From: Bordetella holmesii ATCC 51541
Lineage (GTDB): Bacteria > Pseudomonadota > Gammaproteobacteria > Burkholderiales > Burkholderiaceae_B
DNA: 64,000 nt
NCBI GenBank assembly: GCA_000612485.1
Contig: CP007494.1
Coordinates: 1,860,001-1,924,000 of the forward strand
Direction of reading: 5' to 3'
The position numbers were made by a program, and so were the translations under genes. Shown in pieces: positions 9,015 through 20,859 of the stretch. A model generated the notes under the pieces. It saw only the letters and a list, made by a program, of their open reading frames with translations. It was not told the origin of the DNA and did no database searches. Each line of letters begins with the position of its first letter. The first letter of the stretch is position 1.

Positions 9015-9569
9015 TCAGATGCCGCCATAAGACAGGCGAGTGAGCATCATCGCCGCGATCTGCGCCACGATGAGCAACACCAGCGGCGAGAAATCGATGG
9101 CCGTGCGCGGCAGGATGCGGCGGATGGGATCGAGCAGCGGTGCGGTCAACGTTTGCAGCAGGGCCATCAGGGGCGACATGGGGTTGATCCAGGACAGCAC
9201 GGCTTGAATCAGCGTCAGCCACACAATGAGATTGAGCGCCCAGCGCATCTCGGTAAACAGCGCGGTCAGCAGGATGCGCGGCAACGCGCTGGCCGGCGGC
9301 AGCATGCCGAGGGTGACAAGAATGACCAGCACAAAGAACAGTAGCGCCGCCAGCCAGGCGGCAAACAGACTGGTCCAGTCGACGCTGCCCGTGGCCGGGA
9401 TCACGCGCCGCAATGGCAGAATGAGCCAGTTGGTGGCCTGGTAGATCGCGCGCGCCAGGGGATTGAAGGGGTGCAGCCGCACCGCATGCATCCAGGCGCG
9501 CAGAAGCAGGGCCGCTCCGAAAAGCGTGAACAGAATGTCGATAAGAAAACGCAGGATATCGCCGATCAT
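9015..9569 (-). CDS. yggT: YggT-family membrane protein
   Basis: A 184-residue integral membrane protein with two YGGT repeats, each a helix pair. The first half runs RFLIDILFTLFGAALLLRAW to LPLRRVIP; the second runs ALNLIVWLTLIQAVLSWIN to LLDPIRRILP. Both halves contain the repeated R-R-(I/V)-(I/L)-P element on the cytoplasmic side. The family is widespread and has been linked to osmotic tolerance and cell-division proteins in various bacteria, but no firm biochemical function is known. The gene converges on dltA and shares its terminator. It is intact. Confidence 0.88.
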   Translation of the reverse strand: MIGDILRFLIDILFTLFGAALLLRAWMHAVRLHPFNPLARAIYQATNWLILPLRRVIPATGSVDWTSLFAAWLAALLFFVLVILVTLGMLPPASALPRILLTALFTEMRWALNLIVWLTLIQAVLSWINPMSPLMALLQTLTAPLLDPIRRILPRTAIDFSPLVLLIVAQIAAMMLTRLSYGGI

Positions 9570-9674
9570 GAACTATCTACCAGAAGTAACGCGTTCTATT
9601 GTCGCATGATGATGTGAAAACAATGCGCTTGTCGTGATGGAGGCGGCATGATGCCGGCGACGGGTCGGCGCATG

Positions 9675-9705
9675 AAAAAGCCGCCCGACTTTCGTCGGGC
9701 GGCTT
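9675..9705 (-). terminator. Terminator of the histone-like gene
   Basis: Read on the minus strand, a 12-bp stem (AAGCCGCCCGAC/GTCGGGCGGCTT) with a 4-nt loop is followed by TTT. It lies 28 bp after the bph1 stop. Confidence 0.8.
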
Positions 9706-9732
9706 GATGCCTGCCTCAGGCTGGCCTGTCCC

Positions 9733-10170
9733 TTAAGGACGGCCACCCGTGGGGAAGGGCCACGACGCGGCTGGATTCAGCACGGTCTTGGCACCCGGGG
9801 CCGCCGTCGTGGACGGCGGCGTGGCGGGCTTCTTGGGGGCAGCCTTCTTTGCAGCAGGCTTTTTAGCCGCCGGCTTCTTGGCTGCAGCCTTCTTGGCGGG
9901 CGCCTTCTTGGCGACGGCCTTCTTGGCGACGGCCTTTTTGGCGACGGCCTTTTTGGCTACGGCTTTCTTGGCGACAGCCTTTTTGGCAGGCGCTTTTTTG
10001 GCGACGGCCTTCTTGGCTACGGCTTTTTTGGCCACGGCCTTCTTGGCGACAGCTTTCTTGGCAGCCGGTTTCTTGGCGGCTACCTTCTTGGCTGCGGGCT
10101 TCTTGGCGGCGACCTTCTTGGCGGCGGGTTTCTTCACCGCTTTCTTGGCGGCTTTCTTGGCAGTTGCCAT
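9733..10170 (-). CDS. bph1: Histone H1-like DNA-binding protein (BpH1 type)
   Basis: A 145-residue, extremely basic protein made almost wholly of lysine, alanine and proline. It begins [19 protein letters not shown] and continues as tandem five-residue units [10 protein letters not shown] and KKPAA. The last 35 residues are less repetitive. It resembles eukaryotic histone H1 C-terminal tails and Bordetella BpH1, which binds and compacts DNA without sequence specificity. Published BpH1 proteins are longer and vary in length through loss or gain of in-frame repeats; this one is on the short side. The ATG is preceded by AAGGAGC. nrdB lies 303 bp upstream on the same strand, and a clear terminator follows. 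Confidence 0.88.
   Translation of the reverse strand: MATAKKAAKKAVKKPAAKKVAAKKPAAKKVAAKKPAAKKAVAKKAVAKKAVAKKAVAKKAPAKKAVAKKAVAKKAVAKKAVAKKAVAKKAPAKKAAAKKPAAKKPAAKKAAPKKPATPPSTTAAPGAKTVLNPAASWPFPTGGRP
9837..10160 (-). repeat. 15-bp tandem repeats encoding KKAVA/KKPAA units
   Basis: About twenty imperfect 15-bp units encode Ala-Lys-rich pentapeptides in bph1. Several central units are almost identical, which makes the tract prone to in-frame length change by recombination or slippage. Confidence 0.85.
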
Positions 10171-10473
10171 GGTTATGCTCCTTAGGTTCAGGGGTCCCAG
10201 AACTTAAACCCGTGTCACAGAACGCCAACGGCGAACTGCACCCGGGCTATTCATCGGCGCATGCCACTGCCCCTTGCGGGCGGCAGTGCTTTACGGCTTG
10301 CGCTAATGAATTCAGCACAGCCATTTGATATGGCCCCCGCCATAAGCGGAGCGCGAGCCATTTCAAATGGCATCGGTAGGCGCCAGCGAACCGGCAGCCT
10401 ACCGTTACGTCCTACGTGTCCGAATACACCATAACCGGGAGCACAACCATGGCGGGCCACCAGGCCCTGCCAC
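10171..10473. other. Hairpin-rich intergenic region between nrdB and bph1
   Basis: No gene is seen in these 303 bp. They hold several inverted repeats. GCCATTTCAAATGGC (10357-10371) is a palindrome, and a related GCCATTTGATATGGC lies at 10320-10334. CACTGCC/GGCAGTG arms lie at 10265-10288, and GGTAGGC/GCCTACC arms at 10376-10403. None is followed by a T tract on the minus strand, so they are not ordinary terminators. The ribosome site of bph1 lies at the left edge. A protein-binding region, a processed RNA or a repeat family are all possible. Confidence 0.5.
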
Positions 10474-11670
10474 TTACTCCCAGCTCAGCGTACCGCCGGT
10501 TTGGTATTCGATCACGCGAGTCTCAAAAAAGTTGCGTTCCTTCTTCAGGTCGATCATTTCCGCCATCCACGGGAAGGGATTTTCTTCCTGTGGGTACAGC
10601 GGCTCGATGCCGATCTGCTGGCAACGACGGTTGGCGATGAAGCGCAAATACGATTTGAACATCGGCGCATTCAGCCCCAACACGCCTCGCGGCATGGTGT
10701 CTTCTGCGTAAGCGTATTCGAGTTCGACTGCTTTGCGGAAGAGTTCGCGAATTTCTTCGCGGAATTCCGGCGTCCACAGGTGAGGATTCTCGAGCTTCAC
10801 GGTGTTGATAAGGTCGATACCGAAATTGCAGTGCATGGATTCATCGCGCAGGATGTACATGTACTGCTCGGCCGCGCCAGTCATCTTGTTCTGCCGGCCC
10901 AGTGCCAGAATCTGGGTGAAGCCGACGTAGAAGAACAAGCCTTCCATCAGGCACGCGAACACGATCAGCGACTTCAACAGCGTTTGATCGGCTTCGGGCG
11001 TGCCCGTCTTGAAGTTGGGATCGGCAATGGCCTCGATGAACGGAATCAGAAACTCATCTTTAGCGCGAATCGATGGGACTTCGTTGTACGCGTTGAAGAT
11101 TTCCGACTCATCCAAATCCAGGCTTTCAACGATGTACTGATAAGCGTGGGTGTGGATGGCTTCTTCGAAGGCCTGGCGCAGCAGGAACTGGCGGCACTCG
11201 GGGGCCGTGATGTGGCGATAGGTGCCCAGCACGATGTTGTTGGCGGCCAGCGAGTCGGCCGTCACGAAGAAACCCAGGTTGCGCTTGACGATGCGGCGCT
11301 CGTCCTCGGTCAACCCGTTGGGGTTCTTCCAGAGGGCGATGTCGCGCGACATGTTGATTTCTTGCGGCATCCAGTGGTTGGCGCACGTGGCGAGGTATTT
11401 TTCCCACGCCCACTTGTACTTGAACGGCACCAACTGGTTGACGTCCGTTTCGCCGTTGATGATGCGTTTGTCGGCAACCTTTACACGACGTGCCGTCGTG
11501 CCACTGAGGTCCGCGGCGCTTTGCGGCGCGGCGGCGGTGGGCATTGCCGAATCGCCGAACACACCCGTGGAGGGGCGCAGCGGCTCGGGGGCAGCGCCGC
11601 CGGCACCCGCATGGGTGGCGGGAGCCTTGGCGGCCTGCGCGGCTAGATTGTCGTCTTCCCAATTAAGCAT
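10474..11670 (-). CDS. nrdB: Ribonucleotide reductase class Ia, beta (small) subunit
   Basis: NrdB holds the di-iron centre and tyrosyl radical that drive reduction of ribonucleoside diphosphates by NrdA. The product has 398 residues. A non-conserved Ala/Pro-rich N-terminal extension of about 60 residues precedes the core. Metal-ligand helices are visible as [20 protein letters not shown] near residue 165 and [13 protein letters not shown] near 270. The C-terminus [11 protein letters not shown] is the tail that docks in NrdA. The gene is 21 bp downstream of nrdA and co-transcribed. NrdR boxes upstream of nrdA should control it. It is intact. Confidence 0.95.
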   Translation of the reverse strand: MLNWEDDNLAAQAAKAPATHAGAGGAAPEPLRPSTGVFGDSAMPTAAAPQSAADLSGTTARRVKVADKRIINGETDVNQLVPFKYKWAWEKYLATCANHWMPQEINMSRDIALWKNPNGLTEDERRIVKRNLGFFVTADSLAANNIVLGTYRHITAPECRQFLLRQAFEEAIHTHAYQYIVESLDLDESEIFNAYNEVPSIRAKDEFLIPFIEAIADPNFKTGTPEADQTLLKSLIVFACLMEGLFFYVGFTQILALGRQNKMTGAAEQYMYILRDESMHCNFGIDLINTVKLENPHLWTPEFREEIRELFRKAVELEYAYAEDTMPRGVLGLNAPMFKSYLRFIANRRCQQIGIEPLYPQEENPFPWMAEMIDLKKERNFFETRVIEYQTGGTLSWE

Positions 11671-11691
11671 GATCGAATTCTCCGATAGTCG

Positions 11692-14619
<2,928 letters not shown>

Positions 14620-14759
14620 GGAAGCTCCTGTGCGAATAGCGGAAACGAGACATGGCCGAGCCATGTCGGATCAGAAAGAATTCGGTCTTGCGGGGGGGGA
14701 ATCGTCCGGGCGCGCGGCCCTGAGACAGTGGTCAGCGGTTCAACGGCTGATCAAATCGA

Positions 14760-14807
14760 CCACAAGATATAGTGTACCACCCCCTCGCGTGCCACTAATT
14801 CTAGTGA
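14760..14807 (-). promoter_or_regulatory. Tandem NrdR boxes upstream of nrdAB
   Basis: Two 16-bp imperfect palindromes lie at 14760-14775 (ACACTATATCTTGTGG on the minus strand) and 14792-14807 (CACTAGAATTAGTGG core on the minus strand). Their starts are 32 bp apart, three helical turns. Both fit the NrdR-box pattern ACAC-AT-rich-GTGT, and NrdR is encoded at 55359. They lie about 140-190 bp upstream of the nrdA start, where a promoter is expected. No other gene is seen in the 305 bp between nrdA and the oxidoreductase remnant. Confidence 0.75.
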
Positions 14808-14873
14808 GGCTCGGTACGCTGGACAAGTCTGGGGGTTGGGTGATGTTCAAATTTAGTTGTTACGAAATGCGAA

Positions 14874-14897
14874 GGGCGCGCCGATCAAGGCGCGCCC
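14874..14897 (-). terminator. Probable terminator of the indolepyruvate oxidoreductase gene
   Basis: A perfect 9-bp stem (GGGCGCGCC/GGCGCGCCC) with a 6-nt loop lies 28 bp after the stop on the minus strand. It is followed by a weak T-rich stretch (TTCGCATTTCG). Confidence 0.5.
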
Positions 14898-16013
14898 GCC
14901 GAAGTGAGTGCTCAGCGTGAGGATTTACGCGCTTCTTCGGACCTCGCTCGGCGCAAAGCCAGGCTGCTCATAGCTTTCCAGAAGACGGTCCCGGTCCTGG
15001 CGAAAGCGCGTAACTGCCGCGGCCTTGATATGACCGTAGCCGCGCACATTTTCCGCAAGGGCAGCGATTGTAGCCGCCGCGCCGATATTGTCCACTGTCA
15101 GGCCGGCAAGCAGACGTTTGACCAGGCTTTCGTACTCGACGATGAGGTCGCGCTCCATGCGCCGCTCGGCGGTGTAGCCGAAGGGGTCGGCCCAGGTGCC
15201 GCGCACGCTTTTGCAGCGCGCCAGCCAGCGCAGCGCCGACAGGGTGCGCGGGCCCAGCGCCATTTTGCGCGGCACGCCGGTGCGCGGGTCTTTGCGCGCC
15301 AGCAGGGGCGGCGCCATGTGACAGCGCAATTGGTAGTCGCCTTCGAACTGCTCCTTCAGTTGCGCCGCGAAGCTGCCGTCGGTGTACAGACGGGCGACTT
15401 CATACTCGTCCTTGTAGGCCATGAACTTGAACAGGCCGCGCGCGACGGCCAATGCCAGGCGCCCGGGCGTAGCACCCAGTTCCCGCTCGCGGGCCGCGAC
15501 CTCCTCGATCAGCCGGCGGTAGCGCGTCGCGTAGGCCGCATTCTGGTAGGCGGTCAGATCGGCCACGCGGCGCGCCACGGCGTCGTCGAGCCGCTCGGGG
15601 CGATGCAGCGCGATGACCTGAGCCGGCGGCTTGAGCGCGAAGGCCAGGGTCTGCGGCGCGTGCGCGGCCAGCCGGCCGGCGTCGAAGGCGGCACGGTTGC
15701 TGGCCACGGCCACGCCGTTGAGTTCGATGGCGCGGGTCAGCGCGGCGAGCGTCAACGGTACGTCGCCACGCTGCCAGGCATAGCCCCGCAGAAAAATGTT
15801 GGACAGGATGCTGTCGCCAAACAGGGTGAGCGCGGCGCCATGCGCATCCAGCGCGGCGGTCTGCTCGCTGCCAGCGGCATGACGGATTTTTTCCAGCAGG
15901 GCGTCGCCGCGCATGGGCACGTCGGGCTGGCGTGTGAAATCCGATACCGGGGCGACGTAGGTATTGGCCGTCACGCGGCTGTACCCGCGGCGCAAGGTCC
16001 CCAGGGCTTCGGG

Positions 16014-16964
16014 CTAGATGTGAACTGTCAATAGGTTGTATTCGTCCAGGTTGAGTCTGGAGATGGGTACAGCGCGCCCGATGCCTTGGTGGGGTCGATG
16101 CCAGTTGTAGTGGTGTAGCCAGGATTTCATGGCATCGGCTCGGTGTTGGGAGTTCTGGTAGGTGTGAGCGTAAGCCCACTCACGCAAGGCCGACTGGATG
16201 AAGCGTTCGGCCTTGCCATTGGTCTGTGGGCGGTAAGGTCGGGTAAAGCGGTGCTTGATGCCCAGCTCATGGCACAGCGCGGCGAAGGCGCGGCTGCGAA
16301 AGGCCGAGCCATTGTCGGTGAGCAAGCGCTGGATGGTCACGCCCAGGCGCTGGTAGTAGGCCACTGCGTCCTTGAGGAACTGGACGGCGCTGGGGAAGCG
16401 CTCGTCGGGGTGGATGTCGGTGAAGGCCACGCGGGCGTGGTCATCGATGGCCACGAAGACGAAGTCCCAGCCGGCCCCCTCAACGGTATCGCGTCGGTTG
16501 CCCGTGACCCGGTGGCCAGGGCGCTGGATACGTCCCAGCTTCTTGATGTCGATGTGCAGCAGATCGCCGGGGGCCTGATGCTCGTAGCGCACCACCGGCT
16601 CGGCCGGCTCCAGGTCGGCCAGGTGCGACAGACCGGCGCGGGCCAGGACGCGGCTGACGGTGCTGGCTGACACGCCCAGCGCCTGGGCGATGCGCACTTG
16701 GGTCAGCCGCTTGCGGCGCAGCTCCACGATAGCCAGCGCCTTGGCCGGCGCAATCGCTCGGGGCGAGACCGTCGGGCGCGAGGACGCATCGGCCAAGCCC
16801 GCCTGGCCCTGAGCCAGAAAGCGGCCCAGCCATTTGCGCACAGTCGGCGCGGTGACCCCATAGGCGCGGGCCGCTTCAGGCACACAAACTTGATGGGCGA
16901 TCAATTGCTGGACCATTTCGAGGCGACGTAGGAAGGTCAATCGGGCATGCTTATGGGTGTTCAT
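16014..16964 (-). CDS. IS481 transposase, intact
   Basis: A 316-residue DDE transposase of the IS481 family. An N-terminal helix-turn-helix (VPEAARAYGVTAPTVRKWLGR) and a second one (RIAQALGVSASTVSRVLARAG) precede the rve integrase core. Asp in DLLHIDIKKLG, Asp in LLTDNGSAF and Glu in NGKAERFIQS form the DDE triad. ATG 16964 follows AAGGAG. The reading frame runs out through the end of the element: the last codons are CAC ATC TAG, and the TAG belongs to the duplicated target CTAG, outside the IS. This copy has Val where the others have Ala in LTQ(V/A)RIAQ. Confidence 0.93.
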   Translation of the reverse strand: MNTHKHARLTFLRRLEMVQQLIAHQVCVPEAARAYGVTAPTVRKWLGRFLAQGQAGLADASSRPTVSPRAIAPAKALAIVELRRKRLTQVRIAQALGVSASTVSRVLARAGLSHLADLEPAEPVVRYEHQAPGDLLHIDIKKLGRIQRPGHRVTGNRRDTVEGAGWDFVFVAIDDHARVAFTDIHPDERFPSAVQFLKDAVAYYQRLGVTIQRLLTDNGSAFRSRAFAALCHELGIKHRFTRPYRPQTNGKAERFIQSALREWAYAHTYQNSQHRADAMKSWLHHYNWHRPHQGIGRAVPISRLNLDEYNLLTVHI

Positions 16965-17061
16965 CCGGCCGGGCTCCTTGAGTGAACTGGGGGGTTGGCG
17001 ATTTCCAGTTTCTCAAATCCGGTTCGGATGAACCATGCATACAACCTATTGAATCTTCACA
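16019..17061 (-). mobile_element. IS481, copy 1 (1043 bp)
   Basis: The ends are TGTGAACTGTCAATAGGTTG (left) and the complement of TGTGAAGATTCAATAGGTTG (right), imperfect inverted repeats. The flanks carry the identical 6-bp duplication GCTAGA (16013-16018 and 17062-17067), the NCTAGN target of IS481. It sits inside the indolepyruvate oxidoreductase gene. Of the three copies in the window, this is the only one with a full-length transposase. Confidence 0.95.
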
Positions 17062-19581
17062 GCTAGACGGCCGCCACCGGGTCGCAGAGGATGGCGGCAT
17101 CGGCCTGCTGCCAATCCAGGCGCGCGGGGCCGGCGGGCGTGTGTGGGGGCGCCAAGCGGATGTGGCTGATCACGGTGCCGCCTTTCTGAGCCAGCCCGGT
17201 CAGATCGAGCACCGAGGCCGACAGGCCCTGCAGGTGAGCGGCCATGGAGACCAACGCGCCGATGGTGATGACGCCCGTGCCGCCCATACCGGCGACCAGC
17301 AGGCGATAGGGCGTATGCACCTCGTCGATGCGAGGCATCGGTACGTTGGCAAGCTGCGCCTGCCAGTCGTCCTGGGCCGCGGCACGGCGTTTGCGCGGTT
17401 GGCCGCCTTCGACCGATACGAAGCTCGGGCAGAAGCCTTCGGCGCAGGAGTAGTCTTTATTGCAGCTGGACTGGTCTACGGCGCGTTTGCGGCCATAGGG
17501 CGTTTCCAGCGGCACGATGGACAGGCAGTTGGACTGGGTGCCGCAGTCGCCGCAACCTTCGCACACGGCGCTGTTGATGAACATGCGGCGCGCCGGATCG
17601 GGGAAGGTCTTTTTCTTGCGGCGGCGGCGTTTTTCGGCCGCGCAGGTCTGATCGTGAATGAGCACGGTGACGCCGGCGGTCTCGCGCAGTTCGCGCTGCA
17701 AGGCGTCGAGTTCGCGCCGGTGATGCACGGCGATGCCCGGGCCCAGGTCGATGCCGCGGTACTTTTCCGGTTCGTCGGTCGTCACGACGATGCGGGCGAC
17801 GTGTTCGCCGCGCAACTGCTGGCAAATCTGCGGCACGGAGATCGGGCCGTCGACGGGTTGGCCGCCGGTCATGGCCACTGCGTCGTTGAACAGAATCTTG
17901 TAGGTGATATTGGCGCGCGCGGCCACGGCCTGGCGGATGGCCAGATAACCGGAATGGTAGTAAGTGCCTTCGCCCATGTTCTGAAACACATGGGGCGCTT
18001 CGATGTAGGGCGCCACGCCTATCCAGTCCACGCCCTCGCCGCCCATCTGGGTCAGACCGCCCGTATCGCGGTCCATCCAGGCCGCCATGTAATGGCACCC
18101 CACGCCGGAGCGGGCCTGACTGCCTTCGGGCACCTTGGTCGAACTATTGTGCGGGCAACCCGAACAGAAATAGGGGCGGCGGCGCATCCCGTCGGCCGCG
18201 TTGGACAGTGCCTCGGTACAGGCGAACGCTGCGGGGTCGGCTGCCAGAGCCAGGCCGCTGGTGCGTCGCAGCCAACCGGCCAGCGGGGCGGCCAGGATGG
18301 AAGGGCGAAGCTGGCCGGCGGCGGGAATGAGGGTCTCTCCGTCGAAGCCCTGTTTGCCGCAGACAGACGCGCGCTGCTGCTGGTTGTAGAGCAGATCCTT
18401 GATCTGTGCTTCGACGATGCCGTCTTTTTCTTCGATGACCAGGATGTGTTGCAGGCCCTGAGCGAAGGCCAGCAGGCGTTCGCGCTCCAGCGGCCACACC
18501 AGGCCAGGCTTGTAGACGCGCACCCCGCGAAGGTCCACGCCCAGGCGGTCCAGTGCCTCCATGGCGTCGAGGTGGCACTTGCCCACCGTGACGATGCCCA
18601 CTGTCGCCTCGGGCGCGGCGGAGATGAGTTTGTCGATGCTGTGGCGCGCGGCGAAGGCGGCCACCGCGCGGTGGCGCCGCGCCATTCGCGTCTCGATGGC
18701 CGGAGACAAAAAGTCGCCGGCGTTGTAGTGGCGCTCGGCTGCCTCGGCGTCATCGGGCATGTCGTAGTGCTCGGCAGGGCGGACGTCGAAGGACTGGCCC
18801 GTTTCCACCGACTCCGAGGTGACTTTGAACGCCACCCAGGCGCCGCTGTAGCGCGACAATGCCCAGCCCCAGAGGGCGAAGGTCTCGTACTCGTCGATCG
18901 ATGCCGGATGCACGATAGGCACATGCCAGCCGATGAGCGAGGTTTCGCTGGCATGGGGGATGGACGAGGACACGGCGGTGTGATCATCGCCCACGACCAT
19001 CAACACGCCGCCGTGGCGCGAGGCGCCGGCCGCGTGGCCATGATGCAGGGCGTCGCCGGCACGATCCACGCCCGGTCCCTTGCCATACCACATGGCCACA
19101 TGGCATAGACCCCATCGACCTTGCGATCGTCGCGTGTGCCGACCTGCTGCGTGCCCATGACGGCCGTGGCGGCCAGATCTTCATTGATGCCCGGCATGAA
19201 GGTGATCTGGTTGGCGTCGAGCGCTTTTGGGGCTTTCCACATGGCCATGTCGACGCCGCCCAGGGGCGAGCCGCGGTAGCCGGAGACAAAGCCAGCGGTA
19301 TTGAGGCCGCGCTCGCGGTCGGCCTGCCGCTGCGCGAGCATCAGGCGCACCAAAGCCTGCGTGCCGGTCAGGAAAATGCGGCCCTGGCGGCGGCTGAGGT
19401 TGTCTGCGAGTTGGTAGTCCAGATCGATGTGAGGGTCGACCGCGGGGGTGCCGTCCATGAATGCTCCTTTATTTCGACCATGATAGGAGCGCGGGCATGC
19501 GGTTTTTTTGCGTTATAGGATCGTGCATTCCCTATAATTTGAAATAAACATTTCGTTTTGGGAAGAAGGGGAGACATCACG

Positions 19582-20034
19582 ATGGATAAAACCGACTTTG
19601 CCATCCTGCGTGCGCTGCAGCAAGATGGCCGGGCCTCGGCGCAGCAACTCTCCGACCAGGTGGGCTTGTCGCCCGCGCCGGTGTGGCGGCGGGTCAAGGC
19701 GCTGGAGTCAGCCGGCGTCATTCAGGGTTACAGCGCCCAGGTCGATCGCAGCAAGGTGGGACTGGGCGGCTGCGTGTTCGCGCAGATCAGCCTGGAGCGG
19801 CATTCGGCCGAGACCGTGGCCAACTTCGAGCGTTCGGTGCGCGACGCCCCGGAAATTCTGGAGTGTTATTCGGTGACCGGTGACTCGGATTTTCTGCTGA
19901 AGATACTGGTCGAAAGCCCCGAGGACTACGATCGTTTTCTGCATCGCTTTCTGTTCAACCTGCCCGGGATCCGGCAGACGCGCAGCATCGTGGCGTTGCG
20001 CGAGATCAAGCACGAGGTGCGACTGCCCTTGTGA
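19582..20034 (+). CDS. Lrp/AsnC-family transcriptional regulator
   Basis: A 150-residue regulator. An N-terminal winged helix-turn-helix (RASAQQLSDQVGLSPAPVWRRV, residues about 20-42) is followed by an AsnC/RAM ligand-binding domain (from about residue 65 to the C-terminus). Such proteins sense amino acids and often regulate a divergently transcribed catabolic gene. Here the divergent neighbour is the indolepyruvate oxidoreductase, 123 bp away, so aromatic amino acid or arylpyruvate catabolism is the likely regulon. ATG 19582 follows GGGGAG; an upstream in-frame GTG lacks a ribosome site. The regulator is intact although its probable target is destroyed. Confidence 0.88.
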   Translation: MDKTDFAILRALQQDGRASAQQLSDQVGLSPAPVWRRVKALESAGVIQGYSAQVDRSKVGLGGCVFAQISLERHSAETVANFERSVRDAPEILECYSVTGDSDFLLKILVESPEDYDRFLHRFLFNLPGIRQTRSIVALREIKHEVRLPL

Positions 20035-20252
20035 GCGGCCTGCAGCCTCTATGTAAGCGGGTGGCAGAGATCGCGAAACTGCGGTCGCACGGCGATTACA
20101 CGCAGGTTTGCGACCATGAGTGTTGCGCAAATGCACTAGGCCGCAGGTGCGCATTGCATTGTGCCGGGGCGCTCTTTAGAGTGCCTGCAGTCGCGGCATG
20201 CGCATCATCAGGCGTGCGCGGCGTATCGTGCCGGGGAGATTTCGAGGAAGTC

Positions 20253-20770
20253 ATGATGTATTCGTATGTGTCGTTCGCGCGCGCTATCTGCGGCGGTTTG
20301 ATCGTGGGGGGGCGCTGGCCGGTTGCGCTGCCAAGAAACCGTCCTCCGCCGAGACGCCGGCGCAGGCGCCCGCGCCCAAGCAAGTGGCGTGCACCCCCGC
20401 CGAGGCGGGCAGCCAGATGGTGGGAACGTGGTATTCCGTGTCGCGGCCGCGCGGCTTTGGTGGGGATCTGCAGACGCTGACGATCTTGGCCGCCGATGGC
20501 AGCATGACCTACGAAACCCAGCTCAAGGTCGGCAAGCGTATCCGGCCCGCGTTGCGTGAAAGCGGCTGCTGGACCGTGGCCAACGGGATCTATACGCTGC
20601 AGACCACGAAATCCAACGGTGAGCCGGTCGATGCCGATGACCCCATCTACCAGACTCGCTATCAGGTGCAAAGTGTGGATCAGACACGCTTGATGCTGCG
20701 TGAGCTCAAAAACGGCGGGCAGCAGCTCACCGCGCGCCGCATGCCGGCCGGTTACCGTTTGCCTAACTGA
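20253..20770 (+). pseudogene. Small lipoprotein, frameshifted in its signal peptide at a G7 tract
   Basis: The first frame starts at ATG 20253 after GAGGAAG and encodes a signal peptide, MMYSYVSFARAICGGLIVGG. Seven G follow at 20306-20312. The rest, beginning ALAGCAAKKPSS, lies in another frame; one more G would give a 172-residue lipoprotein with the lipobox LAGC. The mature part (VGTWYSVSRPRGFGGDLQTL and onward) looks like a small beta-barrel lipocalin-like domain and ends AGYRLPN. I do not recognise the family. A G7/G8 tract inside a signal peptide would also be a good site for slipped-strand on/off switching. Confidence 0.7.
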
Positions 20771-20859
20771 GCTCGCGCCGTATCCGCGCCTGGCAGGCCC
20801 AGGTCGCCAAGGCGGCGGGCGTGGAGTAAGGTTTCGGACTTTCTCCTTTATTAGTCGCT

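Larger units (their letters stand above)
14925..19458 (-). pseudogene. Indolepyruvate ferredoxin oxidoreductase, split by IS481 and frameshifted
   Basis: The fused enzyme oxidatively decarboxylates indolepyruvate and other arylpyruvates to acyl-CoA, with thiamine diphosphate and [4Fe-4S] clusters. Removing IS481 (16019-17061) with one GCTAGA copy, and one 8-bp unit, gives 1159 codons, the family length. Visible parts include the N-terminal pyrimidine-binding half, the cysteine cluster CEGCGDCGTQSNC, the gamma-like domain (GMGGTGVITIGALVSMAAHL) and the C-terminal DUF6537 region. There are three lesions. CCATGTGG is duplicated in tandem (19088-19103), giving a frameshift. IS481 splits the gene. 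With IS481 removed, an in-frame TAG remains at codon 796, at the insertion site. ATG 19458 follows AAGGAG. A divergent Lrp-type regulator lies upstream. Confidence 0.9.

Noticed and set aside
9837-10160. CRISPR array
   Set aside because: The repeats are coding, lack unique spacers and encode the histone-like KKAVA units.
16982-19108. A 708-codon open frame on the plus strand over the oxidoreductase remnant
   Set aside because: Mirror frame of a recognised gene; His/Gly-rich shadow composition and no domain.
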